Origin: Shimia haliotis
GTDB lineage: Bacteria; Pseudomonadota; Alphaproteobacteria; Rhodobacterales; Rhodobacteraceae
Assembly: GCF_900114415.1 (NCBI RefSeq)
Contig: NZ_FOSZ01000009.1
Coordinates: 62,001 to 126,000 of the forward strand
Direction: 5' to 3'
Length of the DNA: 64,000 bases
This document shows positions 25,740 to 35,234 of the stretch, piece after piece. Made by a program: the position numbers and the translations under genes. Below the pieces are notes generated by a model. The model worked only from the letters and a program-made list of their open reading frames with translations. It did not search any database and was not told the DNA's origin. Within the stretch, counting starts at the first letter, position 1. Each line of letters starts with the position of its first letter.

Positions 25740-25770
25740 AACGCCGCTCCAATTTTGGGCGGCGTTTTTT
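25740..25770 (+). terminator. Terminator after rplS-rpmE
   Basis: AACGCCGC and GCGGCGTT form an 8-bp perfect stem, followed by TTTT. It lies 23 bases after the rpmE stop. Confidence 0.9.
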
Positions 25771-25864
25771 GTTGGGCACATGGAAATTGTGTTACCGTCG
25801 TGCGACCTGCTTTCGTTTTTGCGGCCACGTCCAGTTTCACACGACTTATTCAAGGTGTTTTCCA

Positions 25865-27142
25865 ATGCTCACCGATCACTACGACAATCCCCTGTCGACC
25901 ACCTCACAAGCGGCCCGCGATCACTACGACCAAGGCGTTCACCTGTTTCTCGGCGGCCACTACGCGGCAGCCGAGGCTTTTGAAAACGCAATCGCAGCTG
26001 ACCCCCAATTTGCTTTGGGGCATGCCGCCTTGGCCCGCGCGCTTATGATGTCCGGAAACATGGCCGGCGCGAAAGCGTCCATTCAACATGCGGCAACCCT
26101 CACCACCGGTATTAGCAGCCGCGAAATCGCTCACGTCGAAATTTTGGGCCTGCTGCTTTCCGGTAAACCCGTGCAAGCCCGCACCGCCGTCTGGTCACAC
26201 GTCACCGATCATCCGCGCGACGCACTTGTCGCTCAACTCTGCTCCAACGTTTTTGGCCTCATTGGTTTTTCGGGCAAAGTCGGTCGCGAAGCAGAACTTC
26301 TGGCCTATACGACCATGCTCCTGCCACACTACGGCGACGACTGGTGGATGATGTCGATGCAGGCTCTCTCGCTCTGTGAAACCGGCCAGACCGATGCTTC
26401 ATTGGCGCTCATGGAGAAGTCGCTACAGATCAATCCGCGCAACGCCAACGCCTCCCATTTCAAATCCCACGCTCAATACGAAGCCGGTGAAACAAACGCC
26501 GGACGTCGCTACCTCACCGACTGGCTGGCGGACTATGACGACCGCTCTGTTCTCTTCGGCCACCTCAATTGGCACGCAGCACTTTGGGCGCTTGAGCAAG
26601 GCGACGAAGCCGCGATGTGGCACACCATCGATTGCCACGTCGGCCCTGGTGGCGCCAAGGGGCTTCCGATCAATGTCCTGACCGATACGGCTGCCATCCT
26701 GCACCGCGCCCAATTGGCCGGCGTAACCGTAGATCCACAGCGCTGGAAAACCTTGTCGGACTATGCAGCCACCTATTTTCCGGAAACAGGTCAAAGCTTT
26801 GCAGACATACATGCGGCGCTCAGCCATGCTATGGCAGGCGAAGGCGCACGTCTTGCTCATATTGCGGAGACCGCCAAGGGGTATGCGGGCGATCTTGTAA
26901 AACCCGTCGCAACCGCGTGGCGGCATATCGTAGACGGCAACTGGCAAGAGGCCCTGAGTGATCTCACGCCGGTTATGGCAGAGACCGAACGCCTCGGAGG
27001 TAGCAGAGCGCAGCGCGATTTGCTCGAACTGACCTATGCCAATGTGCTCCTGATGCTTGGCAAGACCGACGAGGCGTCCCGCAGTCTCCGCACCCGACGT
27101 GCGGTTTTGGCCAAGGTTCCACAGATGTCGGCGGACCGCTAG
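25865..27142 (+). CDS. TTC38-like tetratricopeptide protein
   Basis: A 425-residue helical-repeat protein. TPR-like units cover the first part (DHYDQGVHLFLGGHYAAAEAFENAIAADP-type), and the middle shows the TTC38 family pattern of His/Trp-rich repeats (FGHLNWHAALWALEQGD). The eukaryotic homologue is uncharacterised, and bacterial members are usually single genes. I chose ATG 25865 because the repeat domain begins there; the frame continues upstream through the rpmE terminator and cannot be coding there. Function unknown. Confidence 0.8.
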   Translation: MLTDHYDNPLSTTSQAARDHYDQGVHLFLGGHYAAAEAFENAIAADPQFALGHAALARALMMSGNMAGAKASIQHAATLTTGISSREIAHVEILGLLLSGKPVQARTAVWSHVTDHPRDALVAQLCSNVFGLIGFSGKVGREAELLAYTTMLLPHYGDDWWMMSMQALSLCETGQTDASLALMEKSLQINPRNANASHFKSHAQYEAGETNAGRRYLTDWLADYDDRSVLFGHLNWHAALWALEQGDEAAMWHTIDCHVGPGGAKGLPINVLTDTAAILHRAQLAGVTVDPQRWKTLSDYAATYFPETGQSFADIHAALSHAMAGEGARLAHIAETAKGYAGDLVKPVATAWRHIVDGNWQEALSDLTPVMAETERLGGSRAQRDLLELTYANVLLMLGKTDEASRSLRTRRAVLAKVPQMSADR

Positions 27143-27173
27143 CGCACGCACCTGCCTCTCTCATCATCACTGG

Positions 27174-27746
27174 TTAGGCGGACAACCAAAGCTTGCCCTC
27201 CTGGTATCCGCCTTTGATCAAAAAACCGTCTTCTAGAACTTCCGGATACTCCTCCGCCCAATCGCGAAACCGGTCGTTGGTCACCACACGACCACCCATA
27301 TCCCGCGCCGCCTTCAGGATCGTGGCATCCGCAGGCGTCCCCTTCGGCACCACCAGCACATTCGCTTTAGGCACCCCAAGCCGCTTGGCAAAGGCCCCGT
27401 CATGCATGTAGCGCTCCGACACCAGATATCCTGCGTTGGCGTCAAACATCACCCCTGGTGACAATCCGGCATTGAACAGCTTCGCCAAAACTTCGATCAC
27501 CACATCAAGGTCCGGCTCGCCGTCCTTCCAATACATCACATTGGATCCGTCCACGATCACAGCATCGCTTGGTTCTTCGGGTGTCGGCGTGGCCCGCGGC
27601 TTGAAAGCCCGCGCAATCAAGGCTTGCAGAACGCGGGACAACAGGTACATGCCCAGCACAAAAACGGCCAATGCCGCGAGGAGAAAACCGGCCTCCGGCC
27701 GCGCCATGAAGTCAGACAAAATCAATTCCTCGGGGCCGTCATTCAA
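27174..27746 (-). CDS. Membrane-tethered NYN-domain ribonuclease (Zc3h12a-like)
   Basis: A 190-residue protein. One transmembrane segment (GFLLAALAVFVLGMYLLS, about 20-37) is followed by a short linker and a PIN/NYN domain resembling the Zc3h12a nuclease. Visible acidic positions are D in VIVDGSNVMYW, D in VMFDANAGYL, D in GTPADATILKAA and D in VTNDRFRDW. RNA cleavage at the inner membrane is a reasonable inference. The start is uncertain: TTG 27746 is used here, with TTG 27719 (GAGGAA upstream) as an alternative. No partner gene is nearby. Confidence 0.8.
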   Translation of the reverse strand: MNDGPEELILSDFMARPEAGFLLAALAVFVLGMYLLSRVLQALIARAFKPRATPTPEEPSDAVIVDGSNVMYWKDGEPDLDVVIEVLAKLFNAGLSPGVMFDANAGYLVSERYMHDGAFAKRLGVPKANVLVVPKGTPADATILKAARDMGGRVVTNDRFRDWAEEYPEVLEDGFLIKGGYQEGKLWLSA

Positions 27747-27832
27747 TCACAACGCGAATTTGCCGCCGGACGGCAACAACCGCAACCCCGAACTGGCTCC
27801 GCAATCACGCAACCATCATTTTCGTACCCAAC

Positions 27833-27866
27833 AAAAAGCCGGCACCGCGTTTCCGCGATGCCGGCC
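27833..27866 (-). terminator. Terminator after acnB
   Basis: GCCGGC pairs with GCCGGC and an inner CGCG/CGCG stem, followed on the minus strand by TTTTTG. It lies 22 bases from the acnB stop. Confidence 0.85.
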
Positions 27867-27888
27867 AATCTTGTCGCTGATCCGAAAA

Positions 27889-30678
27889 TCAGAAGTGCGC
27901 GGATTTCGCACCTGCTGGCACCTGCACGGGCGGTGCGAATTTGGTCAGGTCGATGCCTTCAACCGCAGCCTTGTATTCCTCAAGGGTCGGCGTGCGGCCA
28001 AGAATGGCAGACAGAACCACAAGCGGGGTCGACGCCAGCAGGCTCTCGCCTTTCTTCGTCGCGCTGTCGGCCACAACACGGCCTTGGAACAAGCGGGTCG
28101 AGGTCGCCAGAACGGTGTCACCCTTCGCAGCCTTCTCCTGGTTGCCCATGCAGAGGTTACAGCCGGGGCGCTCGAGGTAGAGAATGTTCTCATACTCGGT
28201 GCGTGCCTTTTCCTTCGGGAACATGTCGTCAAAGGTGAAGCCCGAGTAGCGCTCAAGAATCTCCCAGTCGCCCTCTTCTTTCATCTCGTCGATGATGTTG
28301 TAGGTCGGCGCAGCCACAACCAGCGGTGCTTTGAATTCAACCTTACCGTTCGCGGCCTCAAGGTTTTTCAGCATCTGCGCCACAATCTTCATGTCGCCCT
28401 TGTGCACCATGCACGAGCCGACAAAGCCCAGATCCACCTTTTTCTCAGCGTTATAGTAGCTGATTGGACGGATGGTATCGTGTGTATACCGCTTGGAAAC
28501 ATCCGCGTTGTTCACGTCGGGGTCCGCAATCATCGGCTCTACAATCTGGTCCAGATCCACAACCACTTCGGCAAAGTACTTCGCATTCGCATCCGGCGTC
28601 AGCGCTGGCTTCTCACCGGATTTGATCTCGGCAATGCGCTTGTCGGCCTTGTCGATCAGGCTCTGCAGCATTCCATTTTCATGCTCCATACCTTTGTCGA
28701 TCATGATCTGGATGCGCGACTTGGCCAGTTCCAGAGACCCGATCAGAGTCTCGTCATTGGAGATACAGACAGAGGCCTTCGCCTTCATCTCTGCGGTCCA
28801 GTCGGTGAAGGTGAACGCTTGGTCCGCCAGCAGCGTGCCAATGTGCACTTCGATCACGCGACCTTGGAACACGTTGTCGCCGTGCTGCGCCAGCATCTGC
28901 TGCTGGGTTGCGTGCACCACATCGCGGAAGTCCATGTGATCGGCCATTTTGCCTTTAAAGGTCACTTTCACAGACTCAGGGATCGGCATCGATGCCTCGC
29001 CGGTTGCCAGAGCCAGCGCCACGGTGCCCGAGTCCGCGCCAAAGGCCACGCCTTTGGACATACGGGTGTGGCTGTCGCCGCCGATGATCACGTCCCAGTC
29101 ATCCACCGTGATATCGTTCAGCACCTTGTGGATCACGTCGGTCATCGCGTGATATTCGCCCTTCGGGTCACGACCTGTGACCAGACCAAAGTCGTTCATA
29201 AACTTCATCAGGCGCGGGGTGTTGGCCTGTGCCTTCGCATCCCAAACAGACGCGGTGTGACAGCCGGACTGATACGCGCCATCCACGATCGGAGACACGA
29301 CGGTCGCCGCCATCGCTTCGAGTTCCTGCATGGTCATCAGGCCGGTGGTGTCCTGCGAGCCAACGATGTTGACCTGAACCCGCACGTCGGAACCCGCGTG
29401 CAGCGTCTTGCCCGGGGTGGTGCCAACCGCGTTCTTGTTAAAGATCTTCTCAACTGCGGTCAGGCCCTGACCCTCGTGGCTGATCTCTTTGGACTTCGCA
29501 AAGACCGGCGTCGGCTCAACGCCCAGCGCTTCGGCGGCAAATGTCTGCAACTTTTTGCCAAAGACCACGGCGTAAGAACCGCCCGCCTTCATGAATTCAA
29601 CCTTCTGCGGGGTGAATGCCGCCGACACATTCGCCAGCTCCTCACCATCTTCGCTCAGCAAGGTCTGGGTCTTGGTGTTGATCTTCAGAACCGTACCGGT
29701 CTCAACCGAATACTTTTCTTCCAGAACCGGATTGCCATCGTTGTTCATCACAACGTTGCCGTCCTCGTCCACCTTCTTGACCCAGTTCTTCAGGTCCAAA
29801 CCGATACCGCCGGTCACGCCCACTGTGGTCAAAAAGATCGGCGAGATGCCATTGGTGCCCGCCACGATCGGCGCATAGTTCACGAACGGCACATAGGGGC
29901 TGGCCTGCTTGCCGGTCCACAGCGCCACGTTGTTCACGCCCGACATACGGGACGATCCCACACCCATCGTGCCTTTTTCCGCGATCAGCATGATCTGCTT
30001 ACCCGGATGCTGAAGCTTCAGCTCTTCAATGTGTTTCTGCTGGGCTTCGGACATCATGCATTTGCCGTGCAGCTCACGGTCAGCACGCGAGTGCGCTTCG
30101 GCACCTGGTGACAGAAGGTCGGTGGAGATATCGCCTTCGCCAGCGATAAAGGTCACAACTTCGATCTCTTCTGCAACATCCGGCAGATCGGTGAAGAATT
30201 CCGCTTTGGCATAGCTTTCCAGCAGATCCTTGGCGACAGCATTGCCCGCCTTCAGCGCATCCCCCAGACGCGCCATGTCGGCGTCATACAGGAACACCTG
30301 TGTCTTCAGAACATCCGCAGCCTGCTTGGCGATGCCTTCGTCGTCGCCCAGCGCCAGATCAATCAGCACATCAACCGAGGGGCCGCCCTTCATGTGGCTC
30401 AGCAGCTCAAATGCGAACTCTTGGGAAATCTCGGCAACCTCAACAGCGCCCAGAATGATCTCTTTCAGGAACTTCGCCTTCACACCAGCGGCGCTCGTGG
30501 TGCCGGGCAGAGTGTTGTAGATAAAGAAATTCAGCGCGGCGTCGCGCTGCTCATTGCCCGCGTCTTTGATCAGGTCGATCAACTCGGCCACCAGCGGGCC
30601 GCCGTCGATTGGCTTGGGGCTCAAACCCTGCTCTTTGCGGGTTTCGATCTCGGTCAGGTAATCGGTATACAAGCTCAT
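27889..30678 (-). CDS. acnB: Bifunctional aconitase B/2-methylisocitrate dehydratase
   Basis: A 929-residue aconitase B, interconverting citrate and isocitrate in the TCA cycle. The N-terminal HEAT-like domain (about 1-160) is followed by the swivel domain and the catalytic core. Iron-sulfur cysteines are in GCNLCMGNQEKA, and substrate residues lie in GGDSHTRMSKGVAFGADSG. AcnB can also act on 2-methylisocitrate. It is a single gene with its own terminator. The antisense strand is open over most of the length, which I treat as a codon-bias shadow. Confidence 0.97.
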   Translation of the reverse strand: MSLYTDYLTEIETRKEQGLSPKPIDGGPLVAELIDLIKDAGNEQRDAALNFFIYNTLPGTTSAAGVKAKFLKEIILGAVEVAEISQEFAFELLSHMKGGPSVDVLIDLALGDDEGIAKQAADVLKTQVFLYDADMARLGDALKAGNAVAKDLLESYAKAEFFTDLPDVAEEIEVVTFIAGEGDISTDLLSPGAEAHSRADRELHGKCMMSEAQQKHIEELKLQHPGKQIMLIAEKGTMGVGSSRMSGVNNVALWTGKQASPYVPFVNYAPIVAGTNGISPIFLTTVGVTGGIGLDLKNWVKKVDEDGNVVMNNDGNPVLEEKYSVETGTVLKINTKTQTLLSEDGEELANVSAAFTPQKVEFMKAGGSYAVVFGKKLQTFAAEALGVEPTPVFAKSKEISHEGQGLTAVEKIFNKNAVGTTPGKTLHAGSDVRVQVNIVGSQDTTGLMTMQELEAMAATVVSPIVDGAYQSGCHTASVWDAKAQANTPRLMKFMNDFGLVTGRDPKGEYHAMTDVIHKVLNDITVDDWDVIIGGDSHTRMSKGVAFGADSGTVALALATGEASMPIPESVKVTFKGKMADHMDFRDVVHATQQQMLAQHGDNVFQGRVIEVHIGTLLADQAFTFTDWTAEMKAKASVCISNDETLIGSLELAKSRIQIMIDKGMEHENGMLQSLIDKADKRIAEIKSGEKPALTPDANAKYFAEVVVDLDQIVEPMIADPDVNNADVSKRYTHDTIRPISYYNAEKKVDLGFVGSCMVHKGDMKIVAQMLKNLEAANGKVEFKAPLVVAAPTYNIIDEMKEEGDWEILERYSGFTFDDMFPKEKARTEYENILYLERPGCNLCMGNQEKAAKGDTVLATSTRLFQGRVVADSATKKGESLLASTPLVVLSAILGRTPTLEEYKAAVEGIDLTKFAPPVQVPAGAKSAHF

Positions 30679-30753
30679 GATGATCCTAGCGATTTGGTGT
30701 TGGCTGATGCATGAACGCCGAGTCTCAAGCTTATTTTTAAGGCTCGGAGGCTA

Positions 30754-30776
30754 TTTGTATGCGGCTGTATACCAAA
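30754..30776. promoter_or_regulatory. GntR-like operator upstream of acnB
   Basis: TTTGTAT (30754-30760) and TGTATACCAAA (30766-30776) resemble the TGGTATACCA-type sites bound by FadR-subfamily GntR regulators. They lie about 80-100 bases upstream of the acnB start. The match is partial and no regulator gene is adjacent. Confidence 0.3.
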
Positions 30777-30914
30777 CAGATAGGAGTTGCAAGCCGTTCC
30801 ACAAGGTCACACGCGCCTGCAATGGCTCAAAATGTAAGGACTCGCGCCTTTTTAACACGGGGCCGCTGGCCTCTTTTGCCACAGCCGCGCCCTATCGCCT
30901 AACATTTCCTGAGG

Positions 30915-32135
30915 TCACGATGCCGCAACCGCTTGGGGGCCGCGGCGCACCCGCATCAACAAGGCAACCATTATCCCGATATTGAGACCGTTCCACGCAA
31001 TGCCATTGATGAACGCAAGCCCGTAGCTCCCGCTCACGTCATAGATCCAGCCCGACATCCATCCGCCCAAAGCCATGCCCATGATTGTTGCCATCATGAC
31101 AAACCCGACGCGGCTGCCCGCTTCGCGCGCGGGCATGTATTCCCGCACCACCAACGCATAGGCAGGCACAATGCCGCCCTGCGCGAGGCCAAAGGCAGCG
31201 CTCACCAGATAAAGCGGCACCAACCCGTCAAACGGCAGGAACAGGAACAACGCTAGACATTGCAACACCGAACCAATCAGCAAGGTGATCACGCCGCCCA
31301 ACTTGTCCGCCACCAATCCCGAGATCAATCGCGACACCACACCCCCCATAAGCATCAGCGCCAGCATTTCGGCACCAACCGCGGGACCGTACCCGAGGTC
31401 GACACAGAAACTCACAATGTGAACCTGCGGCATCGACATCGCCACGCAACATCCGACACCGGCCAGCCCCAGAACCCACATCAGCACCGCAGGCTTAAAA
31501 GGCGCCGAACCCTGTTTGGCTTCCGCCGCCAACTGCTGCGCCATCAACGCCTCTTCCGGCACCTTGGGCCGCAACAACAGCGCCAAAGGCACCACTGCCG
31601 CAAGCGTAATCACCGCCAAAGCGACAAACACCCCACGCCACCCGAAATCCGCCTGAACCCCGCTCAAAAGCATCGGCCAGATCGCACCCGACAGGTAATT
31701 GCCGCTCGCCGCGATCGCCACGGCAATCCCGCGCCGCCTCTGAAACCACAGCGACACATCCGCAATCAGCGGCCCGAACCCGACCGCCGTGCCAAATCCA
31801 AGAAAGAAATGCACCAAAGACAAGATCGCCACCGAAGGGCTTACGGCGGCCAGCCCATAGCTCACCGCGCTCAACACGGCCGCACCAATCAGCGACTTTG
31901 TGACTCCAAATCGATCCACTGCGCGACCAATGGCAAAATTGCCCACTGCAAAACCGACCATCGTCAGAACATAGGGCACGCTTGCCCCCGCCCGATCGAT
32001 CCCGAACTCGGCCTGAATCGACGGCATCACCACAATCACCGCCCACATGCCCACGTTGGCAAAAACCGCGATTATCAAAGTGATGGCTAGTCTGATCCAG
32101 CTATAGCGGCTGTCTAGAACGGGGTGATCTGTCAT
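30915..32135 (-). CDS. MFS transporter (monocarboxylate-type)
   Basis: A 406-residue carrier with twelve predicted membrane helices. Between helices 2 and 3 it has AIGRAVDRFGVTKSLIG, the loop motif of the family, and ISGLVADKLGG in the second half. The layout resembles the oxalate/formate and monocarboxylate exchanger branch. The substrate is unknown. No operon partner is obvious. Confidence 0.87.
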   Translation of the reverse strand: MTDHPVLDSRYSWIRLAITLIIAVFANVGMWAVIVVMPSIQAEFGIDRAGASVPYVLTMVGFAVGNFAIGRAVDRFGVTKSLIGAAVLSAVSYGLAAVSPSVAILSLVHFFLGFGTAVGFGPLIADVSLWFQRRRGIAVAIAASGNYLSGAIWPMLLSGVQADFGWRGVFVALAVITLAAVVPLALLLRPKVPEEALMAQQLAAEAKQGSAPFKPAVLMWVLGLAGVGCCVAMSMPQVHIVSFCVDLGYGPAVGAEMLALMLMGGVVSRLISGLVADKLGGVITLLIGSVLQCLALFLFLPFDGLVPLYLVSAAFGLAQGGIVPAYALVVREYMPAREAGSRVGFVMMATIMGMALGGWMSGWIYDVSGSYGLAFINGIAWNGLNIGIMVALLMRVRRGPQAVAAS

Positions 32136-32191
32136 CCCGCCACGCTAAGGGGCTTGGAACGGCCTGTATAGCGCCAGAACGACATGAAGGT

Positions 32192-32617
32192 TCAGCCCGC
32201 GTTTTCAACTTGCTGATGCACCTCAATCACATTGCCTTCCGGATCTTGGAAAAACACCTGATGCCATTCTTTGGCAAAAGTGGTGCCATAGTCGGAATAT
32301 GGCACCCCATTCTCCTCAAGCACGCCAAGGAACGCCGCCAGATCATCCGTGCGAAACGCGATATGGCCGCGATCCACGGGATTGATCACCTGTCCGTTCA
32401 CAAAGGCGACATCCAGCCGTCGTTCCGCCAGATGCATCTGCATATCCCCGTCCGTGGCAAACCGGATTTTGCCGTCAAACCCTTTGCCATCCTTGGCCTC
32501 GGTCCGCGGAAACTCCTCCTGCGGGACGTCATCTAGCCCGAGAATATTTGTATAAAACGCGTGCAGTCCGTCCACATCGCGGGACACAAAATTAATGTGG
32601 TGAAATTCCAGCTTCAT
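32192..32617 (-). CDS. VOC-family (glyoxalase-fold) protein
   Basis: A 141-residue protein with two beta-alpha-beta-beta-beta modules. His in EFHHINFVSRDVDGLHAFY, His in RGHIAFRTDDLAAF and the late Glu in DPEGNVIEVHQQ are the usual metal ligands of VOC enzymes. The reaction is not predictable. ATG 32617 is chosen because the domain begins directly there; an upstream frame extension is not conserved in kind. Confidence 0.85.
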   Translation of the reverse strand: MKLEFHHINFVSRDVDGLHAFYTNILGLDDVPQEEFPRTEAKDGKGFDGKIRFATDGDMQMHLAERRLDVAFVNGQVINPVDRGHIAFRTDDLAAFLGVLEENGVPYSDYGTTFAKEWHQVFFQDPEGNVIEVHQQVENAG

Positions 32618-32740
32618 CGCCCCTCTGCCCTCCTCACGTCCAGCTTGGGGCCACCGTAAGGCGCAAGTCCGCCACGCGCCAGACGGCAACAATGGGAAAT
32701 TTCAGGACCATCCAGCGCGAGTGACCGCGCCAAGACACGC

Positions 32741-33259
32741 CTAAACGGTGCTCGCTGATTTCACAGCGCCCTGTTCCGTAGCCGGCAACTCGCCGAAACT
32801 AAGCATCTCGCCAGTGTCCGATTTATAGGCCCAAAGCGCGACAAGGAATTGATACTCCCTTGCGATCCATTCCTCATCGTCCTCAAAAACCCGCGTCCGC
32901 CAAGATCCATAAAGCCGAGCTGGCAAACGGACTTGGGTGCGCAACGGAGGCTCGGGCCTCATGCGATAGCTAAAGACCGCATCTTCCCACATCCGCTGCA
33001 ACAACAGCACTACATCCTCGGCGTGTTTTTTTCGTCGTCCGGCAAAAATAACGTCAATTTCAACGCCATTCTGAACCAACGCTTTGACGATCACATCCTG
33101 CCGCGAGTTCTTGCCGAATTTCGGAACCAGATTGACGACCAATTCCGTCGGCGGTTTCTTGAACAGTCCCCCGTCTTCATAGGCCGGCGAGATCATTTTT
33201 GAGTTTCGGATACGTTTCTTCAATGTTGGTGTCCGCGTCTGCGTGTTGGGAATACCCAC
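32741..33259 (-). CDS. Protein of unknown function
   Basis: Up to 172 residues. No family is recognised. The N-terminus is basic and rich in polar residues (RTPTLKKRIRNSK), and a mixed alpha/beta body holds DVIFAGRRKKHAEDVVLLLQRMW and WIAREYQFLVALWAY. No signal peptide or membrane helix is visible. GTG 33259 is the longest start; ATG 33196 (MISPAYEDGG) is equally plausible, and neither has a good ribosome site. The 11-bp iterated repeats at 33319-33351 lie just upstream and may control it. Confidence 0.5.
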   Translation of the reverse strand: MGIPNTQTRTPTLKKRIRNSKMISPAYEDGGLFKKPPTELVVNLVPKFGKNSRQDVIVKALVQNGVEIDVIFAGRRKKHAEDVVLLLQRMWEDAVFSYRMRPEPPLRTQVRLPARLYGSWRTRVFEDDEEWIAREYQFLVALWAYKSDTGEMLSFGELPATEQGAVKSASTV

Positions 33260-33318
33260 TTGTGCAGCCGCGATACTTGCCGAAATGCCTTAACAAAGCG
33301 TTTTCATGCCACCGGCGC

Positions 33319-33351
33319 ACCGACGCAATACCGACGTTTTACCGACGTGAT
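33319..33351. repeat. Three 11-bp iterated repeats, copy B
   Basis: ACCGACGCAAT, ACCGACGTTTT and ACCGACGTGAT follow each other exactly, between an unknown gene and the metB-like gene. Seven of eleven positions are fixed in all three, and one unit is identical to copy A at 20441-20451. Confidence 0.6.
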
Positions 33352-33361
33352 GCAGACAGGC

Positions 33362-34504
33362 CTATTGCCCTAAAGCCTGCCCCAGATCCGCAATCAAATC
33401 CTGTGCGTGTTCGGCCCCCACAGATATGCGCAAAAGTGTCTCCGGAATCCCAGTGTGCGGCTCGATTGTGTGCCGATGTTCCACAAGGCTTTCCACTCCG
33501 CCCAAAGACGTCGCCCGATGGAAAAGCGTCAACCGCCCTGCCACCCGCAACGCTGTCTCACGGTCTCCCTTGACCAAAAAGGACATCAGAAATCCAAAGC
33601 CGCCTGGCATCTGGCGTTTGGCCAACTCATGCCCCGCGTGGTCCGCCAAGCCCGGATATAGCACCACCTCAACCTTCGGATGGTCCGCCAGATAACTGGC
33701 TATTTTCATTGCGTTATCCACCATCCGCTCAACGCGCAACACCATCGTGCGCATGCCGCGCAGCAACAGCCACGCCTCAAACGGCCCCATCACAGCGCCC
33801 GCGCTTCCTCGGTCCATAACAATCGCGTCCCAGACCGGCGTAACCTCCTTGCAGATCAGCACCCCACCCAACACATCGGAATGTCCGTTGATCACTTTGG
33901 TGGTCGAATGCATCACGATATCCGCACCAAGTTTCAATGGGTTGGTCAGAATCGGCGACGCGGCGGTGCTGTCCACAGCCAAGATCGCACCACAGCTTTC
34001 TGCGGCAGATTTGGCCGCAGCCACATCGGTGATCTTCAGCCACGGGTTGCTCGGCGTTTCCACCCAAACGATATTGGCTGGACCCTTGGCGCAAATCTCG
34101 GCCAACGCGGCGGCATCGCTTGCATCCACCTCATCAACAACTATTTGACGGCGATCACAAAAATCGCGCACCCATTTGGTTGTGTTCCAATAAATTCCGG
34201 ACTGGATGACAACACGTCCGCCGCAGGGAACCGTCCGAAACAACGCCGCAATCGCCGCCATGCCCGAGGGAAACAGCAAAGCCGCCTCGCCACCTTCCAA
34301 CTCGGCCAAAACACCTTCTGCCTGCCGCACCACATCGTTGTGTGGCCTCGCGTAAACGTTGTTCGGATTCAGAGGGTTATAATTCTCATCCCGCACAAAC
34401 GTCGTCGCGGGCTGGATAGGAGGCACAACGCCGCCGCTTTGCTGATCAATTGCCCCGCCGGCCTGCGCCAAAACGGTCTCTGGCCGCATGTCTTTGATAT
34501 CCAT
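33362..34504 (-). CDS. Cys/Met metabolism PLP enzyme (cystathionine synthase/lyase family)
   Basis: A 380-residue type I PLP enzyme of trans-sulfuration. PLP-Lys is in HSTTKVINGHSDVLGG, with other blocks YARPHNDVVRQAEGVLAELEGGEAAL, VWVETPSNPWLKITD and SLGGVESLVEHRHT. Cystathionine gamma-synthase or beta/gamma-lyase activity cannot be told apart by reading. ATG 34504 has GAGGGA upstream. It is divergent from the pseudouridine synthase gene. Confidence 0.88.
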   Translation of the reverse strand: MDIKDMRPETVLAQAGGAIDQQSGGVVPPIQPATTFVRDENYNPLNPNNVYARPHNDVVRQAEGVLAELEGGEAALLFPSGMAAIAALFRTVPCGGRVVIQSGIYWNTTKWVRDFCDRRQIVVDEVDASDAAALAEICAKGPANIVWVETPSNPWLKITDVAAAKSAAESCGAILAVDSTAASPILTNPLKLGADIVMHSTTKVINGHSDVLGGVLICKEVTPVWDAIVMDRGSAGAVMGPFEAWLLLRGMRTMVLRVERMVDNAMKIASYLADHPKVEVVLYPGLADHAGHELAKRQMPGGFGFLMSFLVKGDRETALRVAGRLTLFHRATSLGGVESLVEHRHTIEPHTGIPETLLRISVGAEHAQDLIADLGQALGQ

Positions 34505-34591
34505 CGCACGTCCCTCTAGCTCTTGGCGCATAAATGATCCCAGCCAACGCGAACTTGCAACCCCACCGTACGCCCGTGTAACACCACATCC

Positions 34592-35155
34592 ATGACCCGC
34601 GTGATACTCTTCAACAAACCCTTCGATGTGCTGTCGCAATTCACCGACAAGGGCCTTGAGGGTACAACGCGCCGGACGTTGTCGGATTTCATCGACGTGC
34701 CAAAGGTTTATCCCGCAGGACGCCTAGATCGCGACAGCGAAGGTCTGATGGTTTTGACCGATGATGGCAAGCTTCAGGCGCGGATATCGGATCCGCGACA
34801 CAAGATGGCAAAAACCTATTGGGTACAGGTCGAAGGCACACCGAATGATCAAGCGCTAAACGCGTTGCGCAAAGGCGTGGATCTCAAGGACGGCAAGACC
34901 AAACCCGCGCAGGCCAAACGCATTGACGCGCCCGCAAACCTCTGGCCCCGCACCCCGCCAATCCGCGTGCGCAAGTCGGTGCCCGATTGCTGGATCGAGC
35001 TCACCATCCGCGAGGGCCGCAACCGTCAGGTGCGCCGGATGACCGCCGCCGTTGGGCACCCGACCCTGCGCCTGATCAGGGCGCGCATCGGAGATTGGTC
35101 ACTGAACGACCTCGAAACCGGCACATGGCGCGACGCGCCAACACCGAACAAATGA
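34592..35155 (+). CDS. rRNA pseudouridine synthase (RluE/RsuA family)
   Basis: A 187-residue enzyme lacking an S4 domain. The catalytic Asp is in [17 protein letters not shown]; the flanking blocks are [14 protein letters not shown] and [22 protein letters not shown]. This pattern and the short length match RluE, which modifies U2457 of 23S rRNA. It ends about 100 bases before mipZ. Confidence 0.9.
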   Translation: MTRVILFNKPFDVLSQFTDKGLEGTTRRTLSDFIDVPKVYPAGRLDRDSEGLMVLTDDGKLQARISDPRHKMAKTYWVQVEGTPNDQALNALRKGVDLKDGKTKPAQAKRIDAPANLWPRTPPIRVRKSVPDCWIELTIREGRNRQVRRMTAAVGHPTLRLIRARIGDWSLNDLETGTWRDAPTPNK

Positions 35156-35175
35156 CAACAACTGCCCACTTTTCC

Positions 35176-35184
35176 TGTGGATAA
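35176..35184 (-). promoter_or_regulatory. Perfect DnaA box before mipZ
   Basis: TGTGGATAA on the plus strand is the exact complement of the consensus DnaA box TTATCCACA. It lies 75 bases upstream of the mipZ start and is partly within the inverted repeat TGTGG/CCACA. Confidence 0.55.
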
Positions 35185-35234
35185 ACCCCACATATAGTGG
35201 ACAGCAAACAACGATCGCCGTATCTGCGGCGACA

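Noticed and set aside
27436-30111. Open frame of 891 codons on the strand opposite acnB
   Set aside because: It has no recognisable domain, is rich in His, Arg and Gly as expected of an antisense shadow in GC-rich DNA, and overlaps a full-length conserved enzyme.
31260-32090. Open frame of 276 codons antisense to the MFS gene at 30.9-32.1 kb
   Set aside because: Rich in His, Gln and Arg with no hydrophobic core; explained by antisense of membrane helices.
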